Positions 16,840-25,662 of a stretch of DNA of 64,000 nt are shown one piece after another. The notes beneath the pieces are model-generated. The model did no database searches. It worked only from the letters and a program-made list of their open reading frames with translations, and was not told where the DNA came from. Within the stretch, counting starts at the first letter, position 1. Each line of letters starts with the position of its first letter. A program made the position numbers and the translations under genes. The stretch lies in assembly GCA_014237465.1 (NCBI GenBank), contig JABZFM010000029.1, positions 1-64,000 of the forward strand. Reading direction: 5' to 3'. Source of the stretch: Desulfobacteraceae bacterium. GTDB taxonomy: Bacteria; Desulfobacterota; Desulfobacteria; Desulfobacterales; Desulfosalsimonadaceae.

Positions 16840-17265
16840 ATGGAAAAACAACGCGCTGAAACACAACCTGTGTTTAAAAAATGTCCGAATTGCGGCTTTG
16901 AGTGGAATGATCGTGAAAGCTTTCTCAAAGACCCGGATGTGGAGATCGTAGGATATCAGGTTAATTTTATTCGGCTTTCAGCCGGGTATTTCCTGTTTAA
17001 TCATTCCTGCAAAGGGACCTTTTCGGTTCAGGCCGTCGAGTTTAAAGACCTCTACCATGGCCCCATTTTTACAAAACGGGCCACCGGGCAAAAAGAATGT
17101 CCTGAGTACTGTTTACACCAGGATGAATTACGTCCCTGCCCCGCTCAATGTGAATGCGCCTATGTCCGGGAAATCTTGCAGACAATTAAAAATCGGCCGA
17201 AACGCCGGGATTCAGAGAGCTTTTCATCAGTCCATGATTCCACAAAAAGCCAAAAAATATCCTAA
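16840..17265 (+). CDS. Zinc-ribbon hypothetical protein
   Basis: The 141-residue protein starts with a zinc-ribbon half (KKCPNCGFEWNDRESFL) and later has a cysteine cluster ECPEYCLHQDELRPCPAQCEC (about residues 87-107). Two Cys groups about 70 residues apart suggest one or two structural metal sites or an Fe-S cluster. It has no catalytic signature. The C-terminal tail is Ser/Lys-rich and looks disordered. It follows the reductase-like gene by 59 nt on the same strand. Function unknown. Confidence 0.6.
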   Translation: MEKQRAETQPVFKKCPNCGFEWNDRESFLKDPDVEIVGYQVNFIRLSAGYFLFNHSCKGTFSVQAVEFKDLYHGPIFTKRATGQKECPEYCLHQDELRPCPAQCECAYVREILQTIKNRPKRRDSESFSSVHDSTKSQKIS

Positions 17266-17428
17266 AAATAAGTGCAAAAACCCAATGCCGCCTGATTTTG
17301 AAAAATTTCAGTATCAGGCTGCAGAAAGGCACTTATAAATCTCAAATTCTTTCATATCATTTTCAGGAGCCGGACTTGAACCAGATAACCTTTATCTATC
17401 AAGACAATCAGACTAAAAGGAGCTTTTA

Positions 17429-18112
17429 ATGAAAACATTTAAAATCATCTTAATCTTTTTGGGTATTTTGATTATCATCATGGTTACACTTAATGGTATA
17501 AACATTCTGCAGGCCGGTAGTAAAGAGCCTGATGGCAGGACCATGGCTCAAATTTTAGGCGTTGATCCGCAGACAGCGACCTATGATGATATGGAAAAAC
17601 TTTCCCGTAAAGAAAAAATGCAGCTGTTTTATGCCGCCAAAACACCCGATTTTAAAACTTTAAATGGTGAATATGAAGCCAGGCTGCTCAGCGGCGGCAT
17701 CCTTGGCAAATCATCGGCCTTATTTACGCATTATGTTTTTCCAACAGGCTTACTGACACTGAACACCCAATGGGTCGGAAAAGCATTTAGCGGAAACAAG
17801 GCAGACGCCGGCCGGGGATACAATATTTTCACTGAAAATAATTCTGGCGGAAACGCCTCAACCCTCCGCATCCGGCCAATGAAAACCTCGATGGGAGTTT
17901 CAAAACTGGGAAAAGACGGCAAACTGTCATTTCTGGTCGATTACAGTTCCGACAATACCGGAACAATTCATTCCATGCGGGATGAAATCCGTCAGATCAA
18001 TGACAATCTGTTTATTGGGGCAGGATATATGGGACTGGGAGGCGGTCCGATAAACCCAGCACCGTTTGCACTGATCGGTCCGCCAAAACCCTGGGTTGGC
18101 CCTGATTCTTAA
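17429..18112 (+). CDS. Membrane-anchored hypothetical protein
   Basis: The 227-residue protein has a single N-terminal hydrophobic helix (about residues 5-24, IILIFLGILIIIMVTLNGI) followed by a soluble domain. Notable segments are DFKTLNGEYEARLL, WVGKAFSG and a Gly/Pro-rich end (YMGLGGGPINPAPFALIGPP). The W-GK-F pattern distantly recalls GXWXG/DUF4334 beta-barrel proteins, which bind hydrophobic ligands, but this is a weak resemblance. Start supported by AAAAGGAGCTTTT. It is probably co-transcribed with the small gene at 18134. Confidence 0.6.
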   Translation: MKTFKIILIFLGILIIIMVTLNGINILQAGSKEPDGRTMAQILGVDPQTATYDDMEKLSRKEKMQLFYAAKTPDFKTLNGEYEARLLSGGILGKSSALFTHYVFPTGLLTLNTQWVGKAFSGNKADAGRGYNIFTENNSGGNASTLRIRPMKTSMGVSKLGKDGKLSFLVDYSSDNTGTIHSMRDEIRQINDNLFIGAGYMGLGGGPINPAPFALIGPPKPWVGPDS

Positions 18113-18133
18113 AAACCGCTTGAAAGTGTGCCC

Positions 18134-18352
18134 ATGAAAACAAATAAAAACGACAACTGTTTTACCACTGCGGTGGATATGGCACAGACGATCAGGGGAA
18201 GGCTTGGGATGCAGGCACCGATTCAGGCGCCTTCAGAAATTTTGCCGCTGATTTATAATGCCTTAATTGCTTCATCACGCAAAATAATCAGCCTCCGATA
18301 TCTTCAGGATATGGGTCACTTTATTAAAAGAGGATTGCAAAAAAACGGGTAA
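18134..18352 (+). CDS. Small hypothetical protein
   Basis: This encodes 72 residues from ATG 18134; a GTG at 18128 would add two. It starts 21 nt after the preceding stop. The sequence is helical (CFTTAVDMAQTIRGRL, APSEILPLIYNALIASSRK) with no recognised motif, and it may form a small helical bundle. The reading is favoured by strand, spacing and composition. It is followed by 117 nt without a gene before pckA. Confidence 0.45.
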   Translation: MKTNKNDNCFTTAVDMAQTIRGRLGMQAPIQAPSEILPLIYNALIASSRKIISLRYLQDMGHFIKRGLQKNG

Positions 18353-18469
18353 AAAGGGATTCCTTTTGCGCGCAATGGAAAGCCTGTGAATCAATCGTGG
18401 CATGCAGGTTGGATTAAGCATTGCCGTCATTAATGTGCTCAAAAGATCAGATTATTTTAAGGGGGCGAT

Positions 18470-20089
18470 ATGAAACCATTCCATGAGTTAAAAAAACTGG
18501 AGCCCGGACTTGAATACCTGGAAATCAGGAATATAAAAAAAGTACACTGGAATTTATGCTCACCCAAATTATATGAACAGGCGACAAAAAGAGGTGAAGG
18601 ATTCATGTCTCATCTGGGCCCCCTGATTGTTGTCAGACCGACTTCATCGCCAATAAGCACCGGGCGTGCCCCCAATGACAAATTTTTTGTCAGAGATGAA
18701 ACCACGGAAGATAAAATCAACTGGGGAGATATTAACATTCCCTATGATCCGGAAAAATTCGATTATATGTTTGAGCGGGTCAAAGCTTATATGCAGGACC
18801 GGGAAGTATATGTTCAGGATGTGCATGCGGGGGCTGATAAAAAATACCGCGTGGCAGTCCGCGTGATTACCGAATATGCATGGCAGGCCCTTTTTGCACG
18901 AAACCTTTTCCTGCGTATCCGGGACCGCAGCCTGCTGCCCGGCTTTACACCCGAATTTACGGTGATTGTCATGCCGAAATTTTTAGCAAATCCGAAGCTG
19001 GACGGCATCCATTCGGAAACCTTTATTCTGGTCGATTTTACAAAAAAACTCATCCTCATCGGGGGGACTTACTATGGGGGAGAAATTAAAAAGTCGGTAT
19101 TTACCGCCTTAAATTATATTCTGCCCCAGAAAAATGTATTGTCCATGCACTGCAGTGCCAATATCGGACCCGAAGGAGACACCGCATTATTGTTCGGTCT
19201 TTCCGGAACCGGGAAAACCACCCTGTCGGCGGATTCAAAACGCGCATTGATCGGGGATGACGAACATGGATGGAGTGACGACGGTATTTTTAATTTCGAA
19301 GGCGGGTGTTATGCCAAGGTGATCCGCCTTTCAAAGGAGGCGGAACCCGAAATATATGAAACAACCCGTAAATTCGGCACGATTCTAGAAAATGTCGTGT
19401 GTGACGATGAAACCCGGTATGTTGATTTAAATGATGACTCGATCACGGAAAATACACGGGCCGCGTATCCCCTTACTCATTTAGACAATATCGCAAGAGA
19501 AGGCACAGGAGGACATCCCAAAAATATTATCTTTTTAACCGCTGATGCATTCGGTGTCCTGCCCCCGATTTCAAAACTGACCTTAGAGCAGGCAACGTAT
19601 CATTTCCTGCTCGGGTATACGGCAAAGGTTGCCGGGACCGAAGAAGGCGTCACGGAACCAAAGGCGACCTTCAGCACCTGCTTCGGGGCGCCGTTTATGC
19701 CACTCCATCCCAGCGAATATGCCAAACTTCTCGGCAAAAAAATGAATCAGCACAACACCAAGTGTTGGCTGCTTAATACCGGGTGGACCGGGGGGCCTTA
19801 CGGCGTCGGTGAGCGCATATCCATCAAGTATACCCGCGCATTGTTAAATGCCGCCTTAGATGGTCCGTTAGATGGTGTGGAATATGTACAGGATCCGTTT
19901 TTCGGATTAAGCGTTCCGACAACCTGCCCGGGAGTTCCTTCTGAAATATTGATGACCAAAAATACGTGGCAGGATAAGACCGCCTATGATGAAAAGGCCA
20001 GATCGCTGGCCGGGTTGTTTAACGAAAATTTTAAACAATATGAAAAATTTGTTTCAGAAGACATCACCAATGCCGGACCGACGGTATAA
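18470..20089 (+). CDS. pckA: Phosphoenolpyruvate carboxykinase (ATP)
   Basis: The 539-residue enzyme has the family length and motifs: RPTSSPISTGRAPNDKFFV near the N-terminus, the oxaloacetate/metal region GGTYYGGEIKKSVF (about residue 203), the P-loop LFGLSGTGKTTLS (about residues 240-252), the Mg/Mn-binding GDDEHGWSDDG (about residue 262), FEGGCYAK, and LNTGWTGGPYGVG in the C-terminal lobe. It interconverts oxaloacetate and PEP with ATP in the cytosol, giving gluconeogenesis from C2-C4 units released by fatty-acid-type oxidation. The start has a clear SD (AAGGGGGCGAT). It is a single housekeeping gene with no obvious operon partner. Confidence 0.97.
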   Translation: MKPFHELKKLEPGLEYLEIRNIKKVHWNLCSPKLYEQATKRGEGFMSHLGPLIVVRPTSSPISTGRAPNDKFFVRDETTEDKINWGDINIPYDPEKFDYMFERVKAYMQDREVYVQDVHAGADKKYRVAVRVITEYAWQALFARNLFLRIRDRSLLPGFTPEFTVIVMPKFLANPKLDGIHSETFILVDFTKKLILIGGTYYGGEIKKSVFTALNYILPQKNVLSMHCSANIGPEGDTALLFGLSGTGKTTLSADSKRALIGDDEHGWSDDGIFNFEGGCYAKVIRLSKEAEPEIYETTRKFGTILENVVCDDETRYVDLNDDSITENTRAAYPLTHLDNIAREGTGGHPKNIIFLTADAFGVLPPISKLTLEQATYHFLLGYTAKVAGTEEGVTEPKATFSTCFGAPFMPLHPSEYAKLLGKKMNQHNTKCWLLNTGWTGGPYGVGERISIKYTRALLNAALDGPLDGVEYVQDPFFGLSVPTTCPGVPSEILMTKNTWQDKTAYDEKARSLAGLFNENFKQYEKFVSEDITNAGPTV

Positions 20090-20219
20090 AAACAAGGAAG
20101 ATAGGTTTAAGGCTGAAGACTGAAGACTGAAGGAGGACAAACAACGCAGAAAAAGATTTACAGGAAAATGAAAAGCAAAACCCAAAAAAAGTTACACATT
20201 GCGAGGAAAATACTCAAAT

Positions 20220-21038
20220 ATGGCCAATCCCTACTGGATTAAGTATTTAATCAACAAAACATTCTACCAGCGATTCTTCTGGGCAAAATTAACAAATTAT
20301 CCCGTTATCGGCAGAATAATTGATTATGCCCTTTTTAACGATGATGATATTTTTTACCTGCCAAAAGACAAAACCATCCCCATCAACGAGGCAGTAGATC
20401 AGCCGGAAGGTATGGTGGCCCCGTCTCAGATTGTTGAACATTTCATCAGACAGGCCAATTACCACTGGATCATGGATTCCTGCATCTGCCGGGAGTCCAC
20501 CCATTGCAAAGATTATCCCATCGATCTGGGCTGTATTTTTCTGGGTGAGGCGGTCAAGGAAATCAACCCCAAATTCGGACGCATCGTCACTGCCGAAGAA
20601 GCGCTGATTCATGCTCAAAAATGCAGGGAAGCAGGCCTGGTTCACATGGTCGGCAAAAACAAACTCGATAGTGTCTGGTTAAATGCCGGCCCGAGTGAAA
20701 AACTGATGACGATCTGCAACTGCTGCCCCTGCTGCTGCTTGTGGAAAATTCTGCCGGTAATTTCCCCCGAAATCAGCGCCAAGATCAACCGGCTGCCGGG
20801 ACTGACTGTAACAGTGACCGATCAGTGCATTGGATGCGGAATGTGCACAGAAGACATTTGCTTTGTTAACGCAATCACCCTGGAAAACGAACAGGCAGTG
20901 ATTGATCAGGATTCGTGCCGGGGCTGCGGCCGCTGTGTCAGCATATGCCCGAACGAGGCAATTGAAATTACTGTTGAAGACCCTGCATATATCCGCCGAT
21001 CGATAAAACGGCTCGAAAATGTGGTGGACGTAACCTAA
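20220..21038 (+). CDS. 4Fe-4S ferredoxin-type protein
   Basis: I use the ATG at 20220 ([12 protein letters not shown]); an upstream TTG at 20199 lacks better support. The C-terminal 70 residues hold two classical clusters: [12 protein letters not shown]...NAI and [18 protein letters not shown]. The middle region has further conserved cysteines ([20 protein letters not shown] and [11 protein letters not shown]), suggesting an additional metal or Fe-S site. This combination is widespread in deltaproteobacteria and methanogens as a stand-alone electron-transfer protein of unknown partner. N-terminal 60 residues contain aromatic, amphipathic segments that could associate with membrane. Confidence 0.82.
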   Translation: MANPYWIKYLINKTFYQRFFWAKLTNYPVIGRIIDYALFNDDDIFYLPKDKTIPINEAVDQPEGMVAPSQIVEHFIRQANYHWIMDSCICRESTHCKDYPIDLGCIFLGEAVKEINPKFGRIVTAEEALIHAQKCREAGLVHMVGKNKLDSVWLNAGPSEKLMTICNCCPCCCLWKILPVISPEISAKINRLPGLTVTVTDQCIGCGMCTEDICFVNAITLENEQAVIDQDSCRGCGRCVSICPNEAIEITVEDPAYIRRSIKRLENVVDVT

Positions 21039-21064
21039 CCCGGACAAACCGGGAAAGAGCCTTA

Positions 21065-21206
21065 AGTGAGCTAAAGTTTGAAGTGAGTCACGCCGGGGCG
21101 TGATTACGGTTAATGCCTTCGGTCACGCGGAGCGCGTGATCAATTTTTATATTAAAAATGATCGCGCGTTTAGCGCAGTCCATAACTTTAGGCAATTTAG
21201 CTCACT
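21065..21206. repeat. Imperfect palindromic element (MITE-like)
   Basis: AGTGAGCTAAA (21065-21075) is matched by its inverse TTTAGCTCACT (21196-21206), with TAAAGTT/AACTTTA pairing just inside. The interior holds GC-rich hairpin segments (CACGCCGGGGCGTG; TCACGCGGAGCGCGTGA). The whole element lies in the 248-bp gap before the epimerase gene and has no coding content. Terminal inverted repeats and internal foldback are typical of small non-autonomous elements. Confidence 0.6.
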
Positions 21207-21286
21207 TTAGTCACCTCACACTTGAGTTTTGAAATATTTTGCCATAAAATGCAAAAAAATTAGTCTTTAAGACTAAAGCGCTTGAT

Positions 21287-22228
21287 ATGAAAAACATACT
21301 GATAACCGGCATATCCGGCTACCTGGGCACCCGCCTGACCCAGGAACTGAAACAGCGGAATCATACCGGCAAAATTGTTGGAATTGATATTTCCCCGCCG
21401 GGTAATGACATTGCTGAAAATATATCATTTTATAAAAAAGACATCCGTGATCCGGAAGTCGGGGAACTGCTTGTCCGGCATCAAATTGATACCGTGCTTC
21501 ATCTGGCATTTGTGGTCAAACCGATCCATGATTTAAAACGAATGCATGATATTGATTCAAACGGCACCTTAAATATTCTGGAACAATCTCTGGCTGCAGG
21601 CGTAAACCACCTAATCGCCATCAGCAGCACACTTGCCTACGGAGCCCATGCGGACAACCCCGAAGTCCTTACCGAAATTGATCCGCTGCGCGGAAACAAA
21701 ACCTTTCCTTACGGATTTTACAAAGCAGAAACAGACCGAATGATTCAGGCGTTTGCGGACAAACATCCGGGAATGACGGTCACCATTCTCCGACCCTGCA
21801 CGGTTTTCGGCCCCAACATCGACAATTATGTTTCACGGATGCTTTTTCTGCCCGTAACCGTAAGTATTAAAGGATATGATCCGGCCGTCCAGTTCGTGCA
21901 TGAAAAAGATTTTGTCAACGCTTGCCTGGCAGCCCTTGAGAAAAAGTCTCCCGGTGCATTTAATCTCTCCGGAGACGGAACCCTGACAGTCCGGGAAATT
22001 GCGGATATTTTAGGGACAAAGGTATTCCCCTTGCCGGCGTGGTTTATTTATCCCATGCTGGAATGTTTGTGGAGACTTCATTTTCCAATGATTGAGGTGA
22101 ACCGGGGATACCTTGACTATATCCGCTACCCGTTTGTCTCATCAAATGAAAAAGCCAAACAGGAATTGAATTTCACCCCCCAATATTCATCAACCGAGAC
22201 GCTGCTCGATACCATAAGGAACCGATGA
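21287..22228 (+). CDS. NAD-dependent epimerase/dehydratase (extended SDR)
   Basis: The 313-residue extended SDR has the nucleotide-binding motif LITGISGYLGTRL (TGxxGxxG, residues 5-17), DIRD after beta3, HLAFVV, the catalytic Ser region ISSTLAYG and YGFYKAE (YxxxK), followed by RPCTVFGPN. It acts on a nucleotide sugar or other hydroxyl/keto substrate. Specificity is not readable from sequence. The stop codon is separated by one base from the TTG of the next membrane gene, so the two are co-translated. Confidence 0.88.
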   Translation: MKNILITGISGYLGTRLTQELKQRNHTGKIVGIDISPPGNDIAENISFYKKDIRDPEVGELLVRHQIDTVLHLAFVVKPIHDLKRMHDIDSNGTLNILEQSLAAGVNHLIAISSTLAYGAHADNPEVLTEIDPLRGNKTFPYGFYKAETDRMIQAFADKHPGMTVTILRPCTVFGPNIDNYVSRMLFLPVTVSIKGYDPAVQFVHEKDFVNACLAALEKKSPGAFNLSGDGTLTVREIADILGTKVFPLPAWFIYPMLECLWRLHFPMIEVNRGYLDYIRYPFVSSNEKAKQELNFTPQYSSTETLLDTIRNR

Positions 22229-22229
22229 T

Positions 22230-22712
22230 TTGCTAAGACCTAAACGGAAACAACATATCAGCCAATTTTCATTGTCCGATAATTACATGAGTGTCATCCT
22301 GCTGGGGATGGTGTTTATGTGCGGACTTTTCATCGTATGGCCTCACAGCCTTTTGGCTGTTGCCGCATATCTGGGACTGTGGGCTTTTTCCTATATTATC
22401 ATATATGCCGGCACATGCCGTTACTGCATTTATTACGGCAAAAAATGCCCGATTCCCCTTGAAGGCAGCTGCGTCCACCAATTTTTTGTAAAAAAAGAGA
22501 ATTCCTTCGGTTATCTGCAGCTTTTCTGGGCAACCGTGACCTATGGGTTCCGCGTTATTCTCCCGGTAATATTTATTTTCAGATACACCATGACGGGCTG
22601 GGGGATTATCTATTTTTCGCTTTTAACCGTGTTCTGGATTATCCATTTAAGGATTACCGGATGTCCCAACTGCATTAACGCGCAGTGTCCCTTAAATCCG
22701 GAACATAAATAA
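22230..22712 (+). CDS. Cysteine-rich membrane protein
   Basis: The 160-residue protein has about four hydrophobic helices (MSVILLGMVFMCGLFIVW, LLAVAAYLGLWAFSYIIIYA, FRVILPVIFIFRY, WGIIYFSLLTVFWIIHL) and two soluble Cys groups (GTCRYCIYYGKKCPIPLEGSC and GCPNCINAQCPLN). Such Cys pairs in loops suggest metal or Fe-S binding or a thiol redox role. The TTG start at 22230 follows the epimerase stop by one nucleotide. I do not know a named family. The spacing implies functional association with the epimerase. Confidence 0.6.
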   Translation: MLRPKRKQHISQFSLSDNYMSVILLGMVFMCGLFIVWPHSLLAVAAYLGLWAFSYIIIYAGTCRYCIYYGKKCPIPLEGSCVHQFFVKKENSFGYLQLFWATVTYGFRVILPVIFIFRYTMTGWGIIYFSLLTVFWIIHLRITGCPNCINAQCPLNPEHK

Positions 22713-22749
22713 ATAGCGTTATCTTTAAAATCAATTCAGAGTAAACCCA

Positions 22750-22780
22750 TTGACATACGCATACGAATGATGCATATATA
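22750..22780 (+). promoter_or_regulatory. Promoter of the decayed antitoxin gene
   Basis: TTGACA (22750-22755) with CATATA or TATATA (22773-22780) gives a 17-19 bp spacer. The predicted start of transcription falls almost on the ATG (22786), so the message would be leaderless or nearly so. Confidence 0.5.
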
Positions 22781-22785
22781 TACAT

Positions 22786-22977
22786 ATGAGAACAACATTA
22801 AACATAGATGAGAAAATATTAGCAAAAGCGTCTCTGCAAAACTTGAAATGGCACCACAAATTACCGCTTAAAAAAACAAAAACCCGCCTCAGAGATACAA
22901 GAGTGCTTGATTTTTGTTTCACAAAATATCATAGCGCTCTGTCTCCAAACAACCGAAGCGTAGCAAGAGGGCGTTAG
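22786..22977 (+). pseudogene. Truncated VapB-type antitoxin remnant
   Basis: The first 16 codons (MRTTLNIDEKILAKAS) are the classic N-terminal ribbon-helix-helix strand of VapB-family antitoxins. After this the frame loses all resemblance to the family and runs through unrelated sequence to a chance stop. Another frame gives SAKLEMAPQITA and then stops. No PIN-domain toxin follows. The promoter is still intact, so this is the 5' stump of a lost toxin-antitoxin module. It lies next to an intact hicAB. Confidence 0.6.
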
Positions 22978-23053
22978 CCGGGATAAATCATCCTATTGTC
23001 TTTCTATCAAATGCGCTAAAAACTTCGTTACCCCTCCTTTAAAAAAACGCACA

Positions 23054-23082
23054 TTGACATTTTGGTATCACATTGATACTAT
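23054..23082 (+). promoter_or_regulatory. hicAB promoter with overlapping operator
   Basis: TTGACA (23054-23059) and TACTAT (23077-23082) are separated by 17 bp. The inverted repeat GTATCA-CAT-TGATAC (23065-23079) covers the spacer and the front of the -10 box, the expected site for HicB autorepression. Transcription would start near 23089, which is the A of the hicA ATG, and no Shine-Dalgarno is present. Confidence 0.65.
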
Positions 23083-23088
23083 ATTTAT

Positions 23089-23283
23089 ATGGCACGAAAA
23101 ATCAAACACCTTATTAAAAATCTTGAAAAAGCAGGTTTTATTAATCGAGGTGGCAAGGGTAGCCATGGTAATTTTATTCATCCCAAAGGAATAGTCATTA
23201 CAGTTTCAGGTAAACTTGGGGAGGATGAAAAACATTATCAAGAAAGAGAAGTTGAAATTAAAATAAAGAGGTCTAAAAAATGA
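23089..23283 (+). CDS. hicA: HicA-family mRNA interferase toxin
   Basis: The 64-residue protein has the double-stranded-RNA-binding-like HicA fold signature: KHLIKNLEKAGFINRGGKGSH followed by NFIHPKG, with the catalytic His in KGSHGNF (about residue 26). HicA cleaves mRNA independently of the ribosome and is neutralised by HicB. Its TGA overlaps the hicB ATG (ATGA at 23280). The promoter arrangement suggests a leaderless transcript. Codon use is AT-rich relative to the flanks, consistent with lateral transfer. Confidence 0.9.
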   Translation: MARKIKHLIKNLEKAGFINRGGKGSHGNFIHPKGIVITVSGKLGEDEKHYQEREVEIKIKRSKK

Positions 23284-23657
23284 ATAAAAAAGACCATTTT
23301 CTAAAAATTGTTGAATGGTCGGATGAGGATCAATGCTATGTTGGTTCAATTCCTGGCTGGATTGGTAAATGTTGTCATGGTGATGATGAAGAAAAAGTTT
23401 ATCATGAATTATGTCAAATACTTGAAGAATGGATTGAACTTTATGAAGAAGATAAAATCCCTTTACCTTCAAGTATTACTTCGAAAAAGTTTTCTGGAAA
23501 ATTTCAATTACGAATTGATAGTGAATTGCATAAAGCACTTACTATTCGGGCAATGCAAGCAAATGAAAGTTTAAATAATTTTTGTGGAAAAATATTAAAA
23601 AACACAATTTTACAATCTGATATATCAAGGGCTAATAATTGCATTAAGAGGGACTGA
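23280..23657 (+). CDS. hicB: HicB-family antitoxin
   Basis: The 125-residue protein has the partial RNase H-like N-terminal fold (VEWSDEDQCYVGSIPGWIGKCCHGDDEEKVYHELCQILEEW, residues 11-51; the shorter motif YVGSIPG is typical) and a C-terminal ribbon-helix-helix (FQLRIDSELHKALTIRAM) for DNA binding. It binds and inhibits HicA and represses the operon through the palindrome at 23065-23079. It overlaps hicA by 4 nt, so the pair is translationally coupled. Confidence 0.9.
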   Translation: MNKKDHFLKIVEWSDEDQCYVGSIPGWIGKCCHGDDEEKVYHELCQILEEWIELYEEDKIPLPSSITSKKFSGKFQLRIDSELHKALTIRAMQANESLNNFCGKILKNTILQSDISRANNCIKRD

Positions 23658-23834
23658 AAAAGCTGCGCTTGTTCCTCGCTGCGTATTTTCAGCCCCTCAT
23701 GCATACGATAGAATAAAAGCGTTATAAAAGATGATGGCATTGGGCCTACCGGACTTTTCGGGGGTTTGGGCAAAAAACCTCAGCTTGGAAAATTTTTCCA
23801 ATACAGGCTTTTTGAAATGATTCGGATTACCACC

Positions 23835-24284
23835 TCATTGACCTTGGATCAGACGCTCATATCTATCCTTAGATAAAACATGATAGGTCCCTGTAGCGAC
23901 AGCGCACACAGTACTGTCGAGAGTCTCTATCCTTGCATGCATAAAAAATTTAGACCCTTCCCTGGAAGTCCTCCGACAGACGATCCTTACTTGTTTCCCC
24001 AGATATACAGGCTTAAGAAACTTAACATTGATCTCTGATGAAACGGCATTCTCTCCTGTAGCAACATAGCTCGTCCATCCCATGATTTCGTCAAGAAGGC
24101 CCATCTGAATGCCACCGTGAAAGATATTTCCCTGACCAATAAATGGTGCTGTCGGAAGATATTCAGTAGAGATCTCCTCGGTTTCATCGTCAACGTAGAA
24201 TTTCAGTTTCAAGCCTTCTGGATTTTTGCTCCCACAGAAGAAACATTTACCATCCAGGAAAGGATTTGGTATTTCCTTTTTCAT
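23835..24284 (-). CDS. Hotdog-fold thioesterase (PaaI/4HBT family)
   Basis: The 149-residue protein shows CFFCGSKNPEGLKL at the N-terminus, the hotdog helix signature IFHGGIQMGLLDEIMGW (about residues 53-70, HGG...D), and the following strands SSEINVKFLKPVYLGKQVRI. The HGGxxxxLLDE pattern matches small acyl-CoA thioesterases of the PaaI type. Substrate unknown; a role in releasing CoA from stalled acyl-CoA intermediates would fit the CoA-rich neighbourhood. ATG at 24284 with GGGGAAACG upstream on the minus strand. Confidence 0.85.
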   Translation of the reverse strand: MKKEIPNPFLDGKCFFCGSKNPEGLKLKFYVDDETEEISTEYLPTAPFIGQGNIFHGGIQMGLLDEIMGWTSYVATGENAVSSEINVKFLKPVYLGKQVRIVCRRTSREGSKFFMHARIETLDSTVCAVATGTYHVLSKDRYERLIQGQ

Positions 24285-24826
24285 TTCGTTTCCCCTTTTG
24301 CCAATCCATCAAAGTTGACAGCAAAAAAATGATTTTTTATCCATGAGTCTCTCCTGTTTTCATTCCTTGTTAACAAATAATATGTATACAAAATATGTGA
24401 ATAGAACAAGCCGGCTGTCAAGAAAAACCCAGTGTACTTTCCAATAAACTCGGTGTTCGGACATGAGATACCATAGGGGCACGATAAAGAAAGCTGTGCA
24501 CTGCAATGCAAATCAGTTCCAATCCCGATTGTTTTTTGGAATATGCCCCGGTCTTTTGTCGGGAAAGAATCCCGACCTGCAAATCCAAATATTGATCGAA
24601 TATAACAATGGCACTGCAGGCCGGATTTCTTATCCGACGGTCAAAGCTGAATCGTCAATCCTGCCGGTTTTTATTCGCATAAAATTTTTTTTTAGATTGT
24701 ATTCTTAACGAAATCCGGATAATTATACACTGATTTATCCATCATATTGAACCGTTTTTCAGTTGACAAATGGCTGATGGATTCGCATCTTGTTAGGCAA
24801 TTAAAATTCATAATGGAGAGATATAT
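24285..24826. other. Non-coding interval of about 540 bp
   Basis: This lies between the divergent thioesterase and hemolysin III genes. An 81-codon frame (24463-24708) has no RBS and no protein-like composition. TTGACA at 24763-24768 is a possible -35 for the hemolysin III gene, but no good -10 lies at the right distance. I see no RNA gene. Confidence 0.4.
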
Positions 24827-25516
24827 TTGTTCATGGAAAGACCCGACTCAAATACCCGCTTACACAGCGCTGTAATCCATCGCTACACCTTGGGCGAAGA
24901 GATCGCCAACAGCATCACCCACGGGATTGGTGCCGCACTCAGCATCGCCGCACTCGTGCTTCTGGTCGTATTCGCCAGTCAGCATAGGGATGCCTGGCGG
25001 ATTGTCAGTTTCAGTATCTATGGCGTATCGCTGATTACGCTTTATCTTTCTTCCACCCTGTATCATGCGTTTACCAATGAAAAAGCAAAACACTTTTTCA
25101 GGCTCATGGATCATTCATGTATTTTTTTATTGATTGCGGGCACCTATACCCCACCAACGCTGATTGCCATGCGGGGGTCCTGGGGATGGACGCTCTTTAC
25201 GCTCATATGGGCCATGGCGGTGGGCGGCTTAATTTTTGAGACCATCAATATCGGAAAATATAAATTTATTTCCGTTGCTATATACATGGCTATGGGGTGG
25301 CTGGCCATTGTTGCCATCAAACCCATGCTTGAAGCGCTCCCGCCCGGGATGTTTCAATGGTTTTTAATCGGCGGGCTGTTTTATACAGCCGGCATTATCT
25401 TCTATGCCTGGAAAAGAATACCCTATAACCATGCCATCTGGCATTTATTTGTCCTGGGCGGCAGCATCACGCACTTTTTCGGCATACTGTTCTATCTGGC
25501 TCTCCAGCCGGCATAA
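24827..25516 (+). CDS. Hemolysin III family (TrhA/HlyIII) membrane protein
   Basis: The 229-residue protein has the seven-helix PAQR-like plan and the metal-site residues: EEIANSITHGIGA at the N-terminus, STLYHAF (S-x3-H) and MDHSCIFLLIAGTYTP (D-H), and the C-terminal HAIWHLFVLGGSITHFF (H-x3-H). It is an inner-membrane protein linked in other bacteria to membrane-lipid homeostasis. The TTG at 24827 is preferred to the ATG at 24833 because GGAGAG ends 6 nt before it. A good intrinsic terminator follows at 25598. Confidence 0.92.
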   Translation: MFMERPDSNTRLHSAVIHRYTLGEEIANSITHGIGAALSIAALVLLVVFASQHRDAWRIVSFSIYGVSLITLYLSSTLYHAFTNEKAKHFFRLMDHSCIFLLIAGTYTPPTLIAMRGSWGWTLFTLIWAMAVGGLIFETINIGKYKFISVAIYMAMGWLAIVAIKPMLEALPPGMFQWFLIGGLFYTAGIIFYAWKRIPYNHAIWHLFVLGGSITHFFGILFYLALQPA

Positions 25517-25597
25517 AGAAATTATCAGCTTAATTCATTAAACCGTCGGAAGAAAATCCGGCGCGTCATAATTTTTTTATCATTATTAGAAACTTAT

Positions 25598-25628
25598 AAA
25601 GGGTGTCATTCTCCGGCGCCCTTTTTTT
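25598..25628 (+). terminator. Rho-independent terminator after the hemolysin III gene
   Basis: AAAGGGTGTC (25598-25607) pairs with GGCGCCCTTT (from 25615, with two G-T pairs) around a 7-nt loop, followed by a run of T's to 25628. It separates the hemolysin III gene from the PadR operon. Confidence 0.85.
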
Positions 25629-25662
25629 GTTTCAACGGTTTTCAAACCTGAAAAAAAATAAC

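Noticed and set aside
23664-23705. CTGAAAA/TTTTCAG foldback after hicB as a terminator
   Set aside because: The outer stem is 7 bp, but the inside does not pair well and no U-run follows.
24463-24708. 81-codon frame in the 24.3-24.8 kb gap
   Set aside because: There is no RBS, no promoter in position and no protein-like conservation pattern. Treated as non-coding.
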